Assembly: GCA_964621445.1 (NCBI GenBank)
Contig: CAZUNO010000028.1
Span: 1-32,655 of the forward strand
Direction: 5' to 3'
Origin: CAZUNO01 sp964621445 [NCBI: Candidatus Hadarchaeota archaeon]
Lineage (GTDB): Archaea > CAYQAE01 > CAYVLA01
Length of the DNA: 32,655 bases
Shown here in pieces: positions 1 through 7,739 of this stretch. The stretch's first letter is position 1; each line of letters opens with the position of its first letter. Position numbers and translations under genes: made by a program. A model generated the notes under the pieces. That model was not told the origin of the DNA and did not search any database. It was given only the letters and a program-made list of their open reading frames with translations.

Positions 1-101
1 ATGACAAGCAGGTCTTTAGGGACGGTGGCTCCCCCGAAGATGTAAAAAGAGCCTACGACGAGGCCTACGAGAGGATAGTTGGGGAAAAGCCCTCGTTCTG
101 A
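1..101 (+). CDS. 3' end of an unidentified gene (truncated by window edge)
   Basis: An open frame enters from the left edge and ends at TGA 99-101. The visible 32 residues are hydrophilic and charged, with a helical stretch of the type EDVKRAYDEAYERIVGE and a short tail KPSF. Codon use resembles the neighbouring genes, so it is probably the real C-terminus of a protein. I do not recognise the family. The next gene starts 45 nt downstream on the same strand, so the two may be co-transcribed. Confidence 0.5.
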   Translation, partial: DKQVFRDGGSPEDVKRAYDEAYERIVGEKPSF

Positions 102-145
102 AAGGAGCTCCTCACCTGTCAGGATGAGAAGGAAGTTATCTATTA

Positions 146-1486
146 GTGAGAAGATGTTTCCTGACTGCAAGGTCTGGAGTGATCATTCTGACCCAAAATG
201 AAAAGTTGGCCATTGAAGGCGGGAAACCGATAAAGGACACCCCTAACGTCCCCATGTTTCCCGGGGCCCTGGAGATGGGAGAGCTGGAGAGAAAATATGT
301 ACTCGAGGTCCTGGAAAGCAAGAAGCTCTTCAGGTATTATGGACCCGGCGTGGCCATCGAGGATTTTCCGGCCAAGACGGAGCGACTCGAGAAGGAGTTT
401 GCATCCCGGATGGGAACCCGGTATGCAACCGCGGTTAACTCCTGTACATCGGCGCTAATCGCCTCCCTAGTGGCCAGTGGGGTCGGGCCAGGAGACGAGG
501 TAATAATACCCGCATACACCTTCTTTGCCTCCTGCTCGGCGGTGATGATCGCCAAGGGAATTCCGGTTATTGCGGAGGTGGATGAAAGCCTGACTATGGA
601 CCCGGAGGACCTTGAATCCAAGATAACCGATCAAACCAAGGCAGTTATGCCTGTCCATATGAGGGGAGCTCCCTGCAAGATGGACGAAATAATGAGAATC
701 TCCAGTGAGCACGATCTCCGGGTTATCGAGGATACAGCTCAGGCCATGGGCGGTTCCTATGGTGGGAAGCCACTCGGCAGCTATGGAGATTGTGGATGCT
801 TCAGCCTTCAATATCACAAGATACTCACCAGTGGAGAGGGTGGTCTAGTGGTCACAGATGATGATGTGCTTTACGATAGGGTGAGAGCCTACCATGATGC
901 CGCCGCCTGCTGGCGTCCAAAAAGATTCGCCTCTCCCAGGTATAAAGGGGAGGTATTCCCAGGTGAGAACTATCGAATGAGCGAACTTACCGCAGCGGTG
1001 GCTCTTGCACAGCTTACCAAGTTGGACGAGGTAGTAGATGCGATGAGGGAGAGGAAGACCAGAATCAGGTCCGCCATAGAATCCATACCCGGCATCCGGC
1101 CCCGCACCATAAATGATGAACAGGGGGACACCTCGGTCTGCCTCATATTCTATATTGATAATCCGGATAGAACGAGAAGGTTTGCGGAGGCGCTAAGATG
1201 CGAAGGGGTGAACGCGGGGGCCATCTACGACGAGGGGATTCCCGATTGGCATATCTATGCCCATTGGCCCCATCTGATGAAAAAGCTCACAGCTACTCCT
1301 GAGGGATGCCCCTTTACCTGCCCCTATCATGACGGCGAGCCGCCCCAATACTCGGAGGATATGTGCCCAAACTCCCTTGATTATCTTTCCAGGTCAATAC
1401 ATATCGACATTCCGCCCCAGATGCCCCTGGAGGATTGCGATCTCATAGCCAGGGCCATAAAAAAGGTAGCCATAAACCTTGAATAG
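146..1486 (+). CDS. DegT/DnrJ/EryC1/StrS-family PLP-dependent aminotransferase
   Basis: Encodes a 446-residue fold-type-I aminotransferase of the sugar-aminotransferase family, which transfers an amino group to keto-sugars or related cyclic ketones. The N-terminal stretch LAIEGGKPIKD is typical, followed by the cofactor-binding region (NSCTSALIASL, GDEVIIPAYTF) and VIEDTAQAMGG. The PLP-linking lysine is K225 in YHKILTSGEGG. Start choice is uncertain: GTG at 146 has an AGGAAG-like site about 10 nt upstream, while GTG at 179 would give a protein beginning closer to the conserved domain. A Cys-rich insertion near residues 385-415 (PEGCPFTCPYHD and a later MCPNS) is longer than in many family members. 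It is convergent with the dehydrogenase downstream, 7 nt apart. The substrate cannot be told from sequence; 3-amino-5-hydroxybenzoate-type and sugar-nucleotide substrates are both possible. Confidence 0.88.
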   Translation: MRRCFLTARSGVIILTQNEKLAIEGGKPIKDTPNVPMFPGALEMGELERKYVLEVLESKKLFRYYGPGVAIEDFPAKTERLEKEFASRMGTRYATAVNSCTSALIASLVASGVGPGDEVIIPAYTFFASCSAVMIAKGIPVIAEVDESLTMDPEDLESKITDQTKAVMPVHMRGAPCKMDEIMRISSEHDLRVIEDTAQAMGGSYGGKPLGSYGDCGCFSLQYHKILTSGEGGLVVTDDDVLYDRVRAYHDAAACWRPKRFASPRYKGEVFPGENYRMSELTAAVALAQLTKLDEVVDAMRERKTRIRSAIESIPGIRPRTINDEQGDTSVCLIFYIDNPDRTRRFAEALRCEGVNAGAIYDEGIPDWHIYAHWPHLMKKLTATPEGCPFTCPYHDGEPPQYSEDMCPNSLDYLSRSIHIDIPPQMPLEDCDLIARAIKKVAINLE

Positions 1487-1493
1487 GTCGGAT

Positions 1494-2549
1494 TCAGAAA
1501 TCAATGACCGTCTTAATCTCCTCCCTGTCTGGTTCAAAAGCCTGGAGAAAATCAGGTGGCTTTACTCTATCGGTTATCAACTTCTCCATGAGACCCGGAT
1601 AGCTATCTCTGGCCTCCTTCATATCACTAAGGCCGGCCACGAAGTGGCTCCGATTGGAATTAACCGAACCAAACATCAAACGATTACCCAAAACCATATC
1701 ATAAAGTATCTCCTGCACATCATCTAGATGGCCGGGGTTCCTGTAGTTTCCCAGGAAACATAGAACTCCGTTTCTTCCTATCATCCCCATGGCATCCATG
1801 GCTGGATTTACGTTCCCGGTGGCCTCCATGATTAGGTCAAAATCGCGAGAGAAGCCATCAAGGGGGCGCTGATTTACATCAACGTATTCCGCGCCCATCT
1901 CGGTTACCAGCCGAGCCTTAAGGCTCTCTCTCGATCTCGTGGCCGCCACTTTCACGGAAAAACCCCTTAACCTGAGTATCAGGGCCGTCAATAGGCCGAG
2001 TGGACCCGCTCCCAGGACAAATGCCCTTTCGGGCTTCCAAACCATTCTCTGTTGAATTCGCTGAACCTGTTGTATTGCTTTTTCACCTATGCTCATTGGT
2101 TCCAGCAGAACCGCCAGATCGGAAAGCTCCTCGGGGACCTTAACCAGGAAGTCCGCATCGGAAATGCACAATTCAGAGGCAAACCCGTGAAGTCCATTAA
2201 TCCCGTGCTCCTTGTAATCCCCCTTTATACACATGTCGCTCTCTGCTGATCTGCAATTAACGCAGTCATCCGGCCTCCTCACCGTGGGCACCACCAATTC
2301 CCCCTGTTCAAAACCCTCCGCGTCCCGGCCCTTCCTCTCTACCTTGGCCAGAGCCTCGTGCCCTAGAACCAGGTACGACAAACCATCGGGAGGGGTACCG
2401 TATATTCCCTCGTGTATCTCCCTATCAGTACCATCGATACCCACGCATACGGTTCGCAGCATTATTTGACCCGGACCTGGCTCGGGGTCGGGAATTTCCT
2501 CTAACCTCGCTGACATCTTATTTGGCGGACTGGCAACGATTGCCTTCAA
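1494..2549 (-). CDS. gdh: Glucose 1-dehydrogenase-like zinc-dependent alcohol dehydrogenase (MDR superfamily)
   Basis: A 351-residue medium-chain dehydrogenase of the archaeal glucose dehydrogenase type, which oxidises glucose or a related aldose to the lactone with NAD(P), the first step of the non-phosphorylative or semi-phosphorylative Entner-Doudoroff route. The catalytic-zinc region reads GIDGTDREI and VLGHEA, giving D39, H64 and E65; the usual cysteine is aspartate, as reported for the haloarchaeal enzyme. The structural-zinc lobe is reduced to three cysteines (CVNC, then one more). GLHGF and the Rossmann motif GAGPLG follow. I chose TTG at 2549 because AAGGGGG precedes it and the conserved domain begins there; the open frame continues upstream to 2651 without conserved sequence. 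It may act on galactose or another aldose. Confidence 0.85.
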   Translation of the reverse strand: MKAIVASPPNKMSARLEEIPDPEPGPGQIMLRTVCVGIDGTDREIHEGIYGTPPDGLSYLVLGHEALAKVERKGRDAEGFEQGELVVPTVRRPDDCVNCRSAESDMCIKGDYKEHGINGLHGFASELCISDADFLVKVPEELSDLAVLLEPMSIGEKAIQQVQRIQQRMVWKPERAFVLGAGPLGLLTALILRLRGFSVKVAATRSRESLKARLVTEMGAEYVDVNQRPLDGFSRDFDLIMEATGNVNPAMDAMGMIGRNGVLCFLGNYRNPGHLDDVQEILYDMVLGNRLMFGSVNSNRSHFVAGLSDMKEARDSYPGLMEKLITDRVKPPDFLQAFEPDREEIKTVIDF

Positions 2550-2732
2550 AAATTGGCCCCCTTTTAACCGGCTAAATAGTCCTAGATCAGAGGGAAGGTT
2601 AAGTCTGTTTCCTGAATAAAACTGCCTTGAAATAATCGCCAAAGACCACATGGCCGATGTTCCAGGTGATTCAAACAGTCACCGACAAGGATTTGTGCGG
2701 AAATATGGCACGGTGATTATTTTTAGGCAACG

Positions 2733-2742
2733 CTAAAAAATA
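2733..2742 (+). promoter_or_regulatory. TATA-like box of the ferredoxin gene
   Basis: CTAAAAAATA is centred about 24 nt before the GTG start at 2762, with no Shine-Dalgarno in between. This is the spacing expected for an archaeal promoter making a leaderless mRNA. The transcription start is inferred. Confidence 0.5.
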
Positions 2743-2761
2743 ACCCCGAGTATACATAATC

Positions 2762-3166
2762 GTGTACCTGACAACCTCGGACTGCATTAAATGCGGAAAA
2801 TGTCTAAGGAGATGCCCCACGGGGGCTATTCGAAAGACTGAGGATGACTATTTTCTGACCTGCATTAACTGTGGTGAGTGCGCGCGGATTTGCCCTTCAA
2901 AGGCCATAAAGAAGAACAAGAGAGGAGGGTACTATGTGGATAAGGAAAAGTGTACCGGATGTGGCCTCTGCGAGGCTATCTGCCCCACCAATAGCATCAC
3001 TATGGAGGAGGGCCACCCACGTGGAATATGCCTTCGTTGCGGCCTGTGCGCCAAGGTATGTCCGGTAAATGCCAGAGTAGACGTTAAAAGAAATGTCCAA
3101 AAACTGAAGGACAAGCGGGAAAGGGAGAAAGGCGAAAAAAAGCTGGTTGAGATTGCAGCCGACTAG
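2762..3166 (+). CDS. Polyferredoxin with four [4Fe-4S] motifs
   Basis: A 134-residue soluble electron carrier with four consecutive CxxCxxCxxxCP-type motifs: CIKCGKCLRRCP, CINCGECARICP, CTGCGLCEAICP and CLRCGLCAKVCP. It should bind four [4Fe-4S] clusters as two bacterioferredoxin-like domains. The C-terminus is a highly charged Lys/Glu/Arg tail (about residues 103-134) that looks helical and may mediate docking. GTG is the start, with a leaderless-type promoter. The neighbours do not reveal the electron donor or acceptor; other oxidoreductases nearby are the divergent sugar dehydrogenase and, 13 kb away, an AOR that has its own ferredoxin. Confidence 0.92.
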   Translation: MYLTTSDCIKCGKCLRRCPTGAIRKTEDDYFLTCINCGECARICPSKAIKKNKRGGYYVDKEKCTGCGLCEAICPTNSITMEEGHPRGICLRCGLCAKVCPVNARVDVKRNVQKLKDKREREKGEKKLVEIAAD

Positions 3167-3217
3167 ACCGGATAATGGCAAACCTTCATAAGCCAGGGCA
3201 ACATCAAGTCTTAGGTC

Positions 3218-3859
3218 ATGTCCTGGATGACAGACACCTATCTATCACTTGCATTTCTCGCCATCTGGAATATGGCAGTTCTACACTATGTTTCTAAAGG
3301 ATTCTATGATTGGGCAAAGGGGAAGGAGGACCTCCCTGCTACCTATATCAGCCGAAAGGTGGTACATATACTTGCCGGAGGGGTCACCACCCTTCTAATT
3401 CCTGTCCTCTTTAAAGGGAACTACTGGCTGGTGGTGGTAGCTGCACTGTTATTAGCATCATACGTCCACTTGAGAAGATCCTGGAAACCCCTTTACTGGT
3501 TCCAGGTAGGTCAGAATTCCTACGAGGTGCATTTTGCCCTGGCCTATGCCCTCGTGTTATCGGTTGGCGTGCTACTGAATAACATCTGGGTGGCCATTAT
3601 ACCGATGCTGTTTATGTCCTTCGGCGATTCAGCCACAGGTCTGGTCAGGGCATGGAGGCAGAAGAAACACGTGAAATCCTGGGACGGTACCATCGCCATG
3701 TTCTCGGTATGTTCAGTCATCGCCTATCCAATCCTGGGCCTTCTGGGAATTTTACTCGCCTTCATGGCAAGTCTGGTCGAAAGGATACCCAATGTCGATG
3801 ATAATATAACCGTGCCCACGCTATCAGCTGCCATGGTCTATCTAATACTGACTCTATAA
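3218..3859 (+). CDS. SEC59/VTE5-type polyprenol (dolichol/phytol) kinase, integral membrane
   Basis: A 213-residue membrane protein with about six hydrophobic segments. It carries the hallmarks of the CTP-dependent dolichol/phytol kinase family: SRKVVHILAG near residue 45, the conserved GDSATGLVRAW near residue 140, KSWDGT shortly after, and a C-terminal E-x6-DDNITVP-like stretch. Family members phosphorylate a polyprenol or phytol at the membrane. In archaea this would supply or recycle dolichyl phosphate for glycosylation, or salvage geranylgeraniol for lipid synthesis. It stands 51 nt after the ferredoxin gene on the same strand. The CDP-archaeol-type cytidylyltransferase family shares some resemblance and is the main alternative. 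Confidence 0.8.
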   Translation: MSWMTDTYLSLAFLAIWNMAVLHYVSKGFYDWAKGKEDLPATYISRKVVHILAGGVTTLLIPVLFKGNYWLVVVAALLLASYVHLRRSWKPLYWFQVGQNSYEVHFALAYALVLSVGVLLNNIWVAIIPMLFMSFGDSATGLVRAWRQKKHVKSWDGTIAMFSVCSVIAYPILGLLGILLAFMASLVERIPNVDDNITVPTLSAAMVYLILTL

Positions 3860-3899
3860 TTTACAGGCAACCAAAAACCTCCCCTGAGGGTAGTAATCC

Positions 3900-3908
3900 A
3901 ATTTAATA
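3900..3908 (+). promoter_or_regulatory. TATA-like box of the AMP salvage operon
   Basis: AATTTAATA lies about 41 nt before the ATG at 3945. Transcription from about 3930 would leave a very short leader consisting almost entirely of the AAGGAG ribosome-binding site at 3930-3935. The start point is inferred. Confidence 0.45.
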
Positions 3909-3944
3909 GCGATACGAGATCTTTCTAGAAAAGGAGCTTGTGCC

Positions 3945-4889
3945 ATGGAGGAAATAAGGGAAATCAAAAAGGGTATAAGGAGTCTTGAGATTCAAGGTGC
4001 CAGAAATGTGGCCATACAGGGCCTTAGAGCCATGAAGATTCTGGCACTCACCGCTGAAGCGGACTCTACCGCCGACCTGGTCAAACAGATGTCAAAGTTG
4101 GCACCTGAACTATCAAGGATAAGGGTGACCGAACCCGCCCTTAGGAACGGTCTTGCCACGGTCCTTGAAGCGATTAGGGACAGGGACGATATCGATCTGG
4201 AAAACCTCAGGAAATTGGCCGGGAAAGAGGTTGATCATTTTCACGATAAATTGAATTCCAATATAGCAAATATCTGCAAATATGGTTCAGAAGCCATTCC
4301 TGACGGATCAACTATTTTTACGCACTGTCACAGCTCCAGTGTAACCAGCCTCATAATTTCCCAGTCTAAGATCAAGGACCTCCGCGTGATCTGTACCGAG
4401 ACCAGGCCTAGGTGGCAGGGAAGAAAAACCGCATACGAGTTGGCAGAGAACCAGATAGACACCACCCTGTTCGTCGATTCGGCCACCCACATGTACCTCC
4501 CCGAGGCCGACCTAGTGCTCATCGGGGCAGATTCAGTCGGAGGAGGACGCCTCTATAATAAGATCGGGTCCTACGCATTGATTCACTTTGCCAAACGAAT
4601 GGATATACCCACATATTCCGTTTGCGAAACCCAGAAATTCGATCCATTAGTTGGAATTGGGTACGTTCAGCCAGTTGAGCAGAGACCAGCATCCGAGGTC
4701 ATCGATGGGGAGGTCCCGTTCAAGGTTCGTAACCCCGCATTCGAAACTGTTCCCGTGGATATGATGGAAGGAATAATCACCGAGGATGGAATAGTTAAAC
4801 CTCAAGAAGTAAGCGCAGTGCTGGAAAAGTACGAACATCTTGTGCCCGAATTAAAGAGATTGGTAGATTGGGATGACTGGGAGGAGTAA
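3945..4889 (+). CDS. Ribose-1,5-bisphosphate isomerase (eIF2B-related)
   Basis: A 314-residue protein of the eIF2B-alpha/MtnA superfamily, closest to archaeal ribose-1,5-bisphosphate isomerase. That enzyme converts ribose 1,5-bisphosphate to ribulose 1,5-bisphosphate in the archaeal nucleotide salvage pathway. The proposed catalytic cysteine is C128 in FTHCHSSSV and the catalytic aspartate is D196 in IGADSVGG. VICTETRPRWQGRK and IGSYALIHFAKR are the other signature stretches. ATG 3945 has AAGGAG 9 nt upstream. The assignment is strengthened by AMP phosphorylase, which supplies its substrate precursor, starting 2 nt after its stop. The third pathway enzyme, type III RuBisCO, is not in this window. 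Confidence 0.93.
   Translation: MEEIREIKKGIRSLEIQGARNVAIQGLRAMKILALTAEADSTADLVKQMSKLAPELSRIRVTEPALRNGLATVLEAIRDRDDIDLENLRKLAGKEVDHFHDKLNSNIANICKYGSEAIPDGSTIFTHCHSSSVTSLIISQSKIKDLRVICTETRPRWQGRKTAYELAENQIDTTLFVDSATHMYLPEADLVLIGADSVGGGRLYNKIGSYALIHFAKRMDIPTYSVCETQKFDPLVGIGYVQPVEQRPASEVIDGEVPFKVRNPAFETVPVDMMEGIITEDGIVKPQEVSAVLEKYEHLVPELKRLVDWDDWEE
4879..4886 (+). promoter_or_regulatory. Shine-Dalgarno that positions an ATT start codon
   Basis: GGGAGGAG ends 5 nt before ATT 4892-4894 and overlaps the last codons of the upstream isomerase gene. No ATG, GTG or TTG occurs in the downstream frame until 4988. It therefore supports ATT as the initiator and translational coupling with the isomerase. 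Confidence 0.6.
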
Positions 4890-4891
4890 TC

Positions 4892-6430
4892 ATTAAGCTA
4901 AGCACCAAGTTCCTTGATATCCAGGCGGGCGAATATCTTGTCGCCCTGTTAAACCAGAAGGATGCCGACGAGCTGGGGCTCAAGGCGGTGGACCGCGTCA
5001 GGCTCAAGGCGGATGGAAAGGACATCGTCGCCATCCTGGATATAGCAACTGAGACCGTGAAACAGGGCGAGATTGGAATCTACGAGGACCTGAAAAGGTA
5101 TCTAGGACAACCAGATGAAGTAGAGGTCACCCCCGCGGTTAAACCAAAATCGGTGAGGTACATCACCGATCGAATAAAGGGTAGGATGCTGCAGGCGGGC
5201 GAGCACTACCAGATCGTCAAGGACGTGATGGACAGAAGTCTCTCCTTCCTTGAAATAGCGGCCTTTATCACCTCTCTGGAAATGAGACCGCTCAGCCTTG
5301 ACGAGGCAGAGGCCATAACCAGGGCCATGGTTGACCTTGGCGAGGAACTAGAATGGAACCAGCACCCGATCTTCGACAAACACAGCATTGGTGGTGTCCC
5401 AGGAGACAAAACTACCATGTTGTTGGTACCAACCATAGCCAGCCTGGGTTACACCATACCAAAGACATCCTCCAGGGCCATCACCTCCCCAGCCGGGACT
5501 GCCGACAGGGTCGAGGTATTGTGTCCCGTCGACCTTGATATTGGAGAAATCAGGGAAGTGGTCTCCAAAACACAAGGATGTATGGTATGGGGAGGAGCGG
5601 TCGATCTGGCACCGGCCGATGATATATTCATTCAGGTGGAATATCCGTTATCCATAGATCCCCTTTACCTCCCATCCGTGTTGGGGAAGAAGAAGGCGGC
5701 GGGAGCCGATTACGTGGTCATTGACTTACCAACTGGAAAGGGCGCCAAGCTGAGCACCTTTGATGATGCCAACGAATTCGGTCGCGACTTCATACGCCTG
5801 GGCACCAAGCTGGGAATGCATATCCAGTGCGGAATTACCTTCGGGGAACAACCTATTGGAAGAAATATCGGCCCTGCGCTGGAAGCCCGTGAAGCCATCG
5901 AGACACTGCTGGACCCTCAAAAAACCCCGGACCTGGTTCACAAGGTCGCTTCGCTTTCAGGAATACTCCTGGGCATGCATGGAATCGAAAATGGAAAGGA
6001 AAAGGCCATGAATGCCATAAAATCTGGCAAGGCCTATGAGAAGATGAAGGAGATCATTGAGGCCCAGGGAGGCGACCCCGAAATCAAGCCAAACGAGATT
6101 TCGGTTGGGCAATGTACCCTGGATATAGAAAGCGAAAGGTCAGGTGAGGTGTTCTGGATAGATAACGGCCAGATCGTAAGTATCGCCAGGAGCCTCGGTA
6201 ATCCAAGTCATGGTGGCGCAGGCATCCAGATACCTCACAAGATAGGGGATAGGGTTGAGAAAGGGGACATCATCCTCAGACTATATGCTGACAAAGCAAG
6301 CAACCTGTCGAGAACGGAAAGAATGTTGGAGGATATGGAGCCTGTTATGATTGCCGACAAATTATCCGATCGCGTTCTCATGGGCCAGGTGGCGGAACTC
6401 CCTGAATCCACTTTCATCCTTGAGAGATGA
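4892..6430 (+). CDS. deoA: AMP phosphorylase (thymidine phosphorylase-like), probable ATT start
   Basis: Encodes AMP phosphorylase, which splits nucleoside 5'-monophosphates with phosphate to base and ribose 1,5-bisphosphate, feeding the isomerase just upstream. The core motifs are those of the nucleoside phosphorylase family II: HSIGGVPGDKTTMLLVP, PKTSSRAITSPAGTAD, KKKAAGADYVVIDLPTGKG and GQPIGRNIGPALEAREA. The first standard start (GTG 4988) would remove a clearly homologous N-terminal segment (FLDIQAGEYLVALLNQKDAD). The frame is open upstream to 4877 and lacks ATG, GTG or TTG there. ATT at 4892 has an ideal GGGAGGAG 5 nt upstream and gives 512 residues, close to the usual ~503. From memory, the Thermococcus protein aligns so that its Met1 falls on this ATT. 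A sequencing error at an original ATG is the alternative. Confidence 0.93.
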   Translation: MKLSTKFLDIQAGEYLVALLNQKDADELGLKAVDRVRLKADGKDIVAILDIATETVKQGEIGIYEDLKRYLGQPDEVEVTPAVKPKSVRYITDRIKGRMLQAGEHYQIVKDVMDRSLSFLEIAAFITSLEMRPLSLDEAEAITRAMVDLGEELEWNQHPIFDKHSIGGVPGDKTTMLLVPTIASLGYTIPKTSSRAITSPAGTADRVEVLCPVDLDIGEIREVVSKTQGCMVWGGAVDLAPADDIFIQVEYPLSIDPLYLPSVLGKKKAAGADYVVIDLPTGKGAKLSTFDDANEFGRDFIRLGTKLGMHIQCGITFGEQPIGRNIGPALEAREAIETLLDPQKTPDLVHKVASLSGILLGMHGIENGKEKAMNAIKSGKAYEKMKEIIEAQGGDPEIKPNEISVGQCTLDIESERSGEVFWIDNGQIVSIARSLGNPSHGGAGIQIPHKIGDRVEKGDIILRLYADKASNLSRTERMLEDMEPVMIADKLSDRVLMGQVAELPESTFILER

Positions 6431-6442
6431 AGAGACATCCAG

Positions 6443-6452
6443 CTTAAAAAGA
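6443..6452 (+). promoter_or_regulatory. TATA-like box before the S27ae-KEOPS run
   Basis: CTTAAAAAGA lies 39-48 nt before the S27ae start. It would place transcription near 6475, just ahead of the AGGAGG site at 6476-6481. Inferred from base composition and spacing only. Confidence 0.45.
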
Positions 6453-6490
6453 GTTATAAGAACTCAGGGGGACTAGGAGGTTAGAGAACA

Positions 6491-6649
6491 ATGACCGACA
6501 TGTCGGAAATATATGAAATCAAGGACGGAAAAATCCAGAGGAAGCGCAAGGAGTGTCCAAGATGCGGCGCCGGTGTATATATGGCCGAACACGACAACAG
6601 GAGTTCCTGCGGTAAATGTGGATACACCATTTTTGAGAAATCGGAATAG
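6491..6649 (+). CDS. rps27ae: Small-subunit ribosomal protein S27ae (eS31), zinc ribbon
   Basis: A 52-residue protein, the usual length for archaeal S27ae (eS31). It is rich in Lys/Arg after the N-terminus ([13 protein letters not shown]) and has a four-cysteine zinc ribbon made of CPRCG and CGKCG about 17 residues apart, with the typical GYTIFEK end. In eukaryotes the homologue is fused to ubiquitin; here, as in archaea generally, it stands alone. ATG 6491 follows AGGAGG by about 9 nt. Kae1 follows 97 nt downstream, a neighbourhood seen widely in Euryarchaeota. Confidence 0.95.
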   Translation: MTDMSEIYEIKDGKIQRKRKECPRCGAGVYMAEHDNRSSCGKCGYTIFEKSE

Positions 6650-6746
6650 TTCCATCGTAATCTTCACCCCCGGCAGAGATACTGGGTCACTTCTAATCGA
6701 GTGTTGATGCCTGAGACATGATCCATCAAAACGGTTTTGAGGCGGA

Positions 6747-7739
6747 ATGCCCACAATATGTCTTGGAATGGAGGGAACGGCCCACACCTTGGGAATAGGG
6801 CTGGCGACCGACGAGGGGGAGATTCTGGCCAACAGGAAAAGCGAATATAGCCCGGTCCGTGGAGGAATCCATCCCAGAGAGGCCGCACAGCATCATGGCG
6901 AGGAACTATCCCAACTTCTGTCCGATACCATTTCCGGGGCGGACCTACAAATCACCGATATCGATGTCCTGGCCTTCTCCAGGGGGCCAGGCCTGGGACC
7001 ATGCCTTAGAACCGTCGCCACAGCTAGCAGGGCGCTTGCCATCCACCTGGGTATACCGCTGGTTGGCGTCAATCACTGTGTGGCCCATATAGAGATCGGG
7101 AAGCTTACCACTGATTGCCTGGACCCGGTTACCGTCTACGTATCGGGGGGAAGCACCCAGATCCTGGCCCATGTAGGGGGTCGGTACCGGGTTTTCGGGG
7201 AAACCCAGGACATTGCTCTGGGTAACGCCCTGGATACCTTTGCCCGGGAGGTGGGAATCGAAGGCTTTCCAGGAGGCAAGGAGGTCGAGAAGCTGGCAAA
7301 GGGTGGGCAATACGTCGATCTTCCCTACACGGTAAAGGGAACCGATCTGAGCTTCTCTGGTCTGGTTACACATGCTGTGGACCTCCATGAGGCGGGAGAA
7401 ACCGTTCCCAACCTCTGTTACTCGGTCCAGGAGGTGGCATTCTCGATGCTAACCGAGGTCGCTGAGAGGGCCCTCGCCCACACCGGGAAACGTGAGATAT
7501 TGCTCACCGGAGGAGTGGCCGCCAACAAGAGACTGTGTGACATGTTGAATACCATGTGCAGGGAGAGAGATGCCAGGTTCTCTGCTGTTCCCTTCCAGTA
7601 CGCCATGGATAATGGAGCGATGATCGCCTGGAACGGAATTCAGATATACGAATCCGGCGGATCCATCAAGGCAAGGGATTCCGTAGTTAGACCGAGATGG
7701 AGAACCGATCAGGTTGCCACCAGGTGGATAACAAAATGA
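6747..7739 (+). CDS. kae1: KEOPS complex subunit Kae1 (tRNA N6-threonylcarbamoyladenosine synthase catalytic subunit)
   Basis: A 330-residue ASKHA-fold protein that transfers the threonylcarbamoyl group from threonylcarbamoyl-AMP to A37 of ANN-decoding tRNAs. The metal-binding histidines are H110 and H114 in NHCVAHIEIG. SRGPGLGPCLR, YVSGGSTQIL, DTFAREVGI and the C-terminal MDNGAMIAWNG (third metal ligand Asp) are family signatures. The length matches stand-alone archaeal Kae1. The stop overlaps the start of bud32 in an ATGA arrangement, so the two KEOPS subunits are translationally coupled; in several Euryarchaeota they are fused, but here they are separate. Confidence 0.96.
   Translation: MPTICLGMEGTAHTLGIGLATDEGEILANRKSEYSPVRGGIHPREAAQHHGEELSQLLSDTISGADLQITDIDVLAFSRGPGLGPCLRTVATASRALAIHLGIPLVGVNHCVAHIEIGKLTTDCLDPVTVYVSGGSTQILAHVGGRYRVFGETQDIALGNALDTFAREVGIEGFPGGKEVEKLAKGGQYVDLPYTVKGTDLSFSGLVTHAVDLHEAGETVPNLCYSVQEVAFSMLTEVAERALAHTGKREILLTGGVAANKRLCDMLNTMCRERDARFSAVPFQYAMDNGAMIAWNGIQIYESGGSIKARDSVVRPRWRTDQVATRWITK

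Noticed and set aside
6451-6465. Short inverted repeat GAGTT-ATAAG-AACTC as a terminator
   Set aside because: Only 5-bp arms, no T-tract, and it overlaps the promoter-like region of S27ae.
6650-6746. Possible C/D-box guide RNA between S27ae and kae1
   Set aside because: A GTTGATG and a CTGA are present but they do not form a correct C-D'-C'-D box order on either strand.
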